Shown here: positions 5,327 through 7,137 of the stretch, piece by piece
Layout of the letters: every line of letters starts with the position of its first letter
Numbering within the stretch: the first letter of the stretch is position 1
Origin: Acidimicrobiia bacterium
GTDB taxonomy: Bacteria; Actinomycetota; Acidimicrobiia; Spongiisociales; ZC4RG35
Assembly (NCBI GenBank): GCA_003230435.1
Contig: QIDW01000183.1
Location: forward strand, 1 to 7,137
DNA length: 7,137 nucleotides
Reading direction: 5' to 3'
The notes under the pieces: generated by a model
The model's input: only the letters and a program-made list of their open reading frames with translations
Told to the model about the DNA's origin: nothing
The model's database searches: none
Position numbers and translations under genes: made by a program

Positions 5327-7137
5327 GTGAAGGTTCCGCTGATCTGGCTCCAGGAGTTCATCGACCTCCCCACCACCGATGTGGGCGAGTTGAGTTATGC
5401 CCTTGACATGCTCGGTCTCACCGTTGAGAACGTTGAGATGCTTCGACCTGGTTGGTCTGATGTGTTGGTCGGGCAAGTCCTCGAGATCGCTCCTCATCCC
5501 GACGCCGACAAGATCCGGGTCTGTCAGGTTGACACCGGCGGCGGGCCGAGCCAGATCATCTGCGGCGCTTGGAACTTCGAGGCTGGCGCGATTGTCCCCG
5601 TCGCCGCACCTGGAGCGGTTCTCCCCGGCGACTTCGAGATTGGCCGGCGAAACATCAGAGGCGTCGAATCAAACGGCATGATTTGCTCAGAGCAGGAACT
5701 TGGTATCGGCGATGACCACGCCGGCATTCTCGTCCTCGACGGCGACCCTAAGATCGGCACCCCTTTCGCAGATTACGTCGAACTTCCTGATGTGGTTTTC
5801 GATCTGGAGATCACCCCAAACCGACCCGACGCCATGTCGATTCTTGGTGTCGCTCGAGACCTCGCAGCTCACTTTGATGTGGGGCATCGAATCCCGGAGA
5901 TTCAGATGATCACGGTCGAGGGGTCGACGGACATCTCGATTCGAGTTGACGATCCTGTGGGTTGTAGACGTTTCACCGCGCGGGAGATCACGGATGTGAC
6001 GGTCGGTCCATCTCCTTTCAACGTTCGACACCGTCTCCACAAGATCGGCGTCCGATCGATCTCCAACGTGGTCGACGTCACCAACTACATCATGTTCGAG
6101 TTGGGCCATCCACTTCATGCCTTCGATGCGGACTCGATTGTCGGTGGACGTTTGGTCGTCAAACGAGCGTCAGAGAACGAGACATTGGTGACCCTCGATA
6201 ATGAGGAGAGGGTTTTGACGCCGGAGGACCTGATCATCTACGACGATGACGGGCCAACCTCGATGTCGGGCACGATGGGAGGTGCGCGCAGTGAGGTCTC
6301 TGAAACGACGACGAGGGTTCTGATGGAGGCGGCCTCATGGGACCCGCCGACGATCATGTTCATGTCTCGCCGACATGACCTCCGATCCGAGGCTTCGACC
6401 CGCTTCGAGCGCGGTGTGGATCCCAACCTTTCCGACATCGCCAATCAACGCGCCAGCGCCATGGTGGGTGCCCTTACAGGCGGCGAGATCCTCGACGGGG
6501 GCATCGACGTGATCAGCACGCCGACGGCTCCGGCAGTCGTCGACCTGCGCTTGTCTGATGTGGAGCGCCTTCTTGGCTCAGGTTTCACCGAGAGCGGCGT
6601 GTCAGCGATTCTCACTCGTCTTGGGATGGAGGTCGATGGTTTCGACCCCATGGTTGTGACGGTTCCGACATATCGACCGGATGTGACACGCCCGGCGGAT
6701 CTAGTCGAGGAAGTTGCCAGGATTCACGGCTTCGACAACTTCGAGGCGACTCTTCCTTCGGGCCCTTCGGGTGGCCTCACACCCGAACAACACCGGCAGC
6801 GCATTCTTCAGACTGCCCTGATCGGCGCCGGGCTCCACCAGGCAGTGAATCTCCCTTTCATCAGCGTCGAGGACCTCGCTCATCTGCGATCCGAGTTCGC
6901 AGAATCCGACCTTCTGACTGTCAAGAACCCTCTTCGGGACGAAGAAAGCAAGCTTCGCCCAACGATGTTGCCGGGCCTGTTGGATGCCCTTCGCTACAAC
7001 CTCTCGCGTGGCGCCGGGTCGGTTGGGTTGTTCGAGATAGGGAAGGTCTTTTCCTCCGCTCCAGACGAAGACGATCCCAGGCTGCCCGCCCAACCAGACC
7101 GGGTTGCGTGGGCTGCGGTTGGTGAAATCGGCACTCA
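5327..7137 (+). CDS. pheT: Phenylalanyl-tRNA synthetase beta subunit, cut by the right window edge
   Basis: PheT partners PheS in the alpha2-beta2 enzyme, binds tRNA and hydrolyses mischarged Tyr-tRNA-Phe. The frame is open for 603 codons to the window end; full proteins are about 800 residues. In order are the start VKVPLIWLQEFID, the EMAP/OB-type tRNA-binding domain at about 45-155 (GQVLEIAPHPDADKIRVCQV, then SNGMICSEQELG), the ITPNRPDAMS motif at 162-171, the B3/4 editing domain at about 215-390, and B5 at about 404-475 (VPTYRPDVTRPADLVEEVAR). A catalytic-like domain begins near 485; the anticodon-binding end lies outside. Editing residues that I align from memory with Thermus are kept: Thr252, Asn253, Pro262, His264 and Glu334. 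Residue 314 in MSGTMGG is Ser where Ala is common. No frameshift was found on full reading. It is downstream of pheS and should be co-transcribed. Confidence 0.96.
   Translation, partial: MKVPLIWLQEFIDLPTTDVGELSYALDMLGLTVENVEMLRPGWSDVLVGQVLEIAPHPDADKIRVCQVDTGGGPSQIICGAWNFEAGAIVPVAAPGAVLPGDFEIGRRNIRGVESNGMICSEQELGIGDDHAGILVLDGDPKIGTPFADYVELPDVVFDLEITPNRPDAMSILGVARDLAAHFDVGHRIPEIQMITVEGSTDISIRVDDPVGCRRFTAREITDVTVGPSPFNVRHRLHKIGVRSISNVVDVTNYIMFELGHPLHAFDADSIVGGRLVVKRASENETLVTLDNEERVLTPEDLIIYDDDGPTSMSGTMGGARSEVSETTTRVLMEAASWDPPTIMFMSRRHDLRSEASTRFERGVDPNLSDIANQRASAMVGALTGGEILDGGIDVISTPTAPAVVDLRLSDVERLLGSGFTESGVSAILTRLGMEVDGFDPMVVTVPTYRPDVTRPADLVEEVARIHGFDNFEATLPSGPSGGLTPEQHRQRILQTALIGAGLHQAVNLPFISVEDLAHLRSEFAESDLLTVKNPLRDEESKLRPTMLPGLLDALRYNLSRGAGSVGLFEIGKVFSSAPDEDDPRLPAQPDRVAWAAVGEIGT

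Overview
This window is a stretch of ordinary bacterial housekeeping genes, all on the + strand. It carries two blocks: the end of a riboflavin-synthesis cluster (ribE-ribBA-ribH, 1-2099) and a translation cluster (infC-rpmI-rplT, a SpoU/TrmH-family rRNA methyltransferase, pheS, and pheT, 2320-7137). The DNA is moderately GC-rich with frequent GTG starts. The gene order infC-rpmI-rplT-SpoU-pheS-pheT and a PheS sequence resembling mycobacterial PheS suggest an actinobacterium-like organism, perhaps outside the classic high-GC orders. That placement is inferred from memory, not from a search. I see no mobile element, CRISPR array, tRNA/rRNA gene or defence system.

Riboflavin block: the window opens inside ribE (riboflavin synthase), followed by bifunctional ribBA and ribH (lumazine synthase). 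Adjacent genes overlap by GTGA, so they are probably translationally coupled. Together they convert GTP and ribulose 5-phosphate products into riboflavin; only the deaminase/reductase and phosphatase steps are not seen here. ribE as printed carries a one-base deletion near its 3' end.

Leader (2100-2319): this 220-base gap holds a possible extended -10 promoter, several hairpins, and a textbook intrinsic terminator (9-bp stem plus T5) ending about 25 bases before infC. Because infC expression has to pass this terminator, the region looks like a transcription attenuator. An upstream segment can pair with the left arm of the terminator as an antiterminator. This is the most interesting regulatory feature of the window.

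Translation block: infC begins with a rare AUC codon behind a strong Shine-Dalgarno, as in the classic IF3 autocontrol arrangement. rpmI and rplT follow with strong ribosome binding sites. The SpoU-type methyltransferase and phenylalanyl-tRNA synthetase genes come next, with short gaps or overlaps suggesting one operon. pheS is split into two frames by what looks like an 11-base deletion that removes a conserved Ser-Pro-Val. pheT is intact as far as the right edge and is cut there after 603 codons. Two frameshifts in indispensable genes within 7 kb suggest sequence or assembly errors, though real lesions cannot be excluded from the sequence alone.
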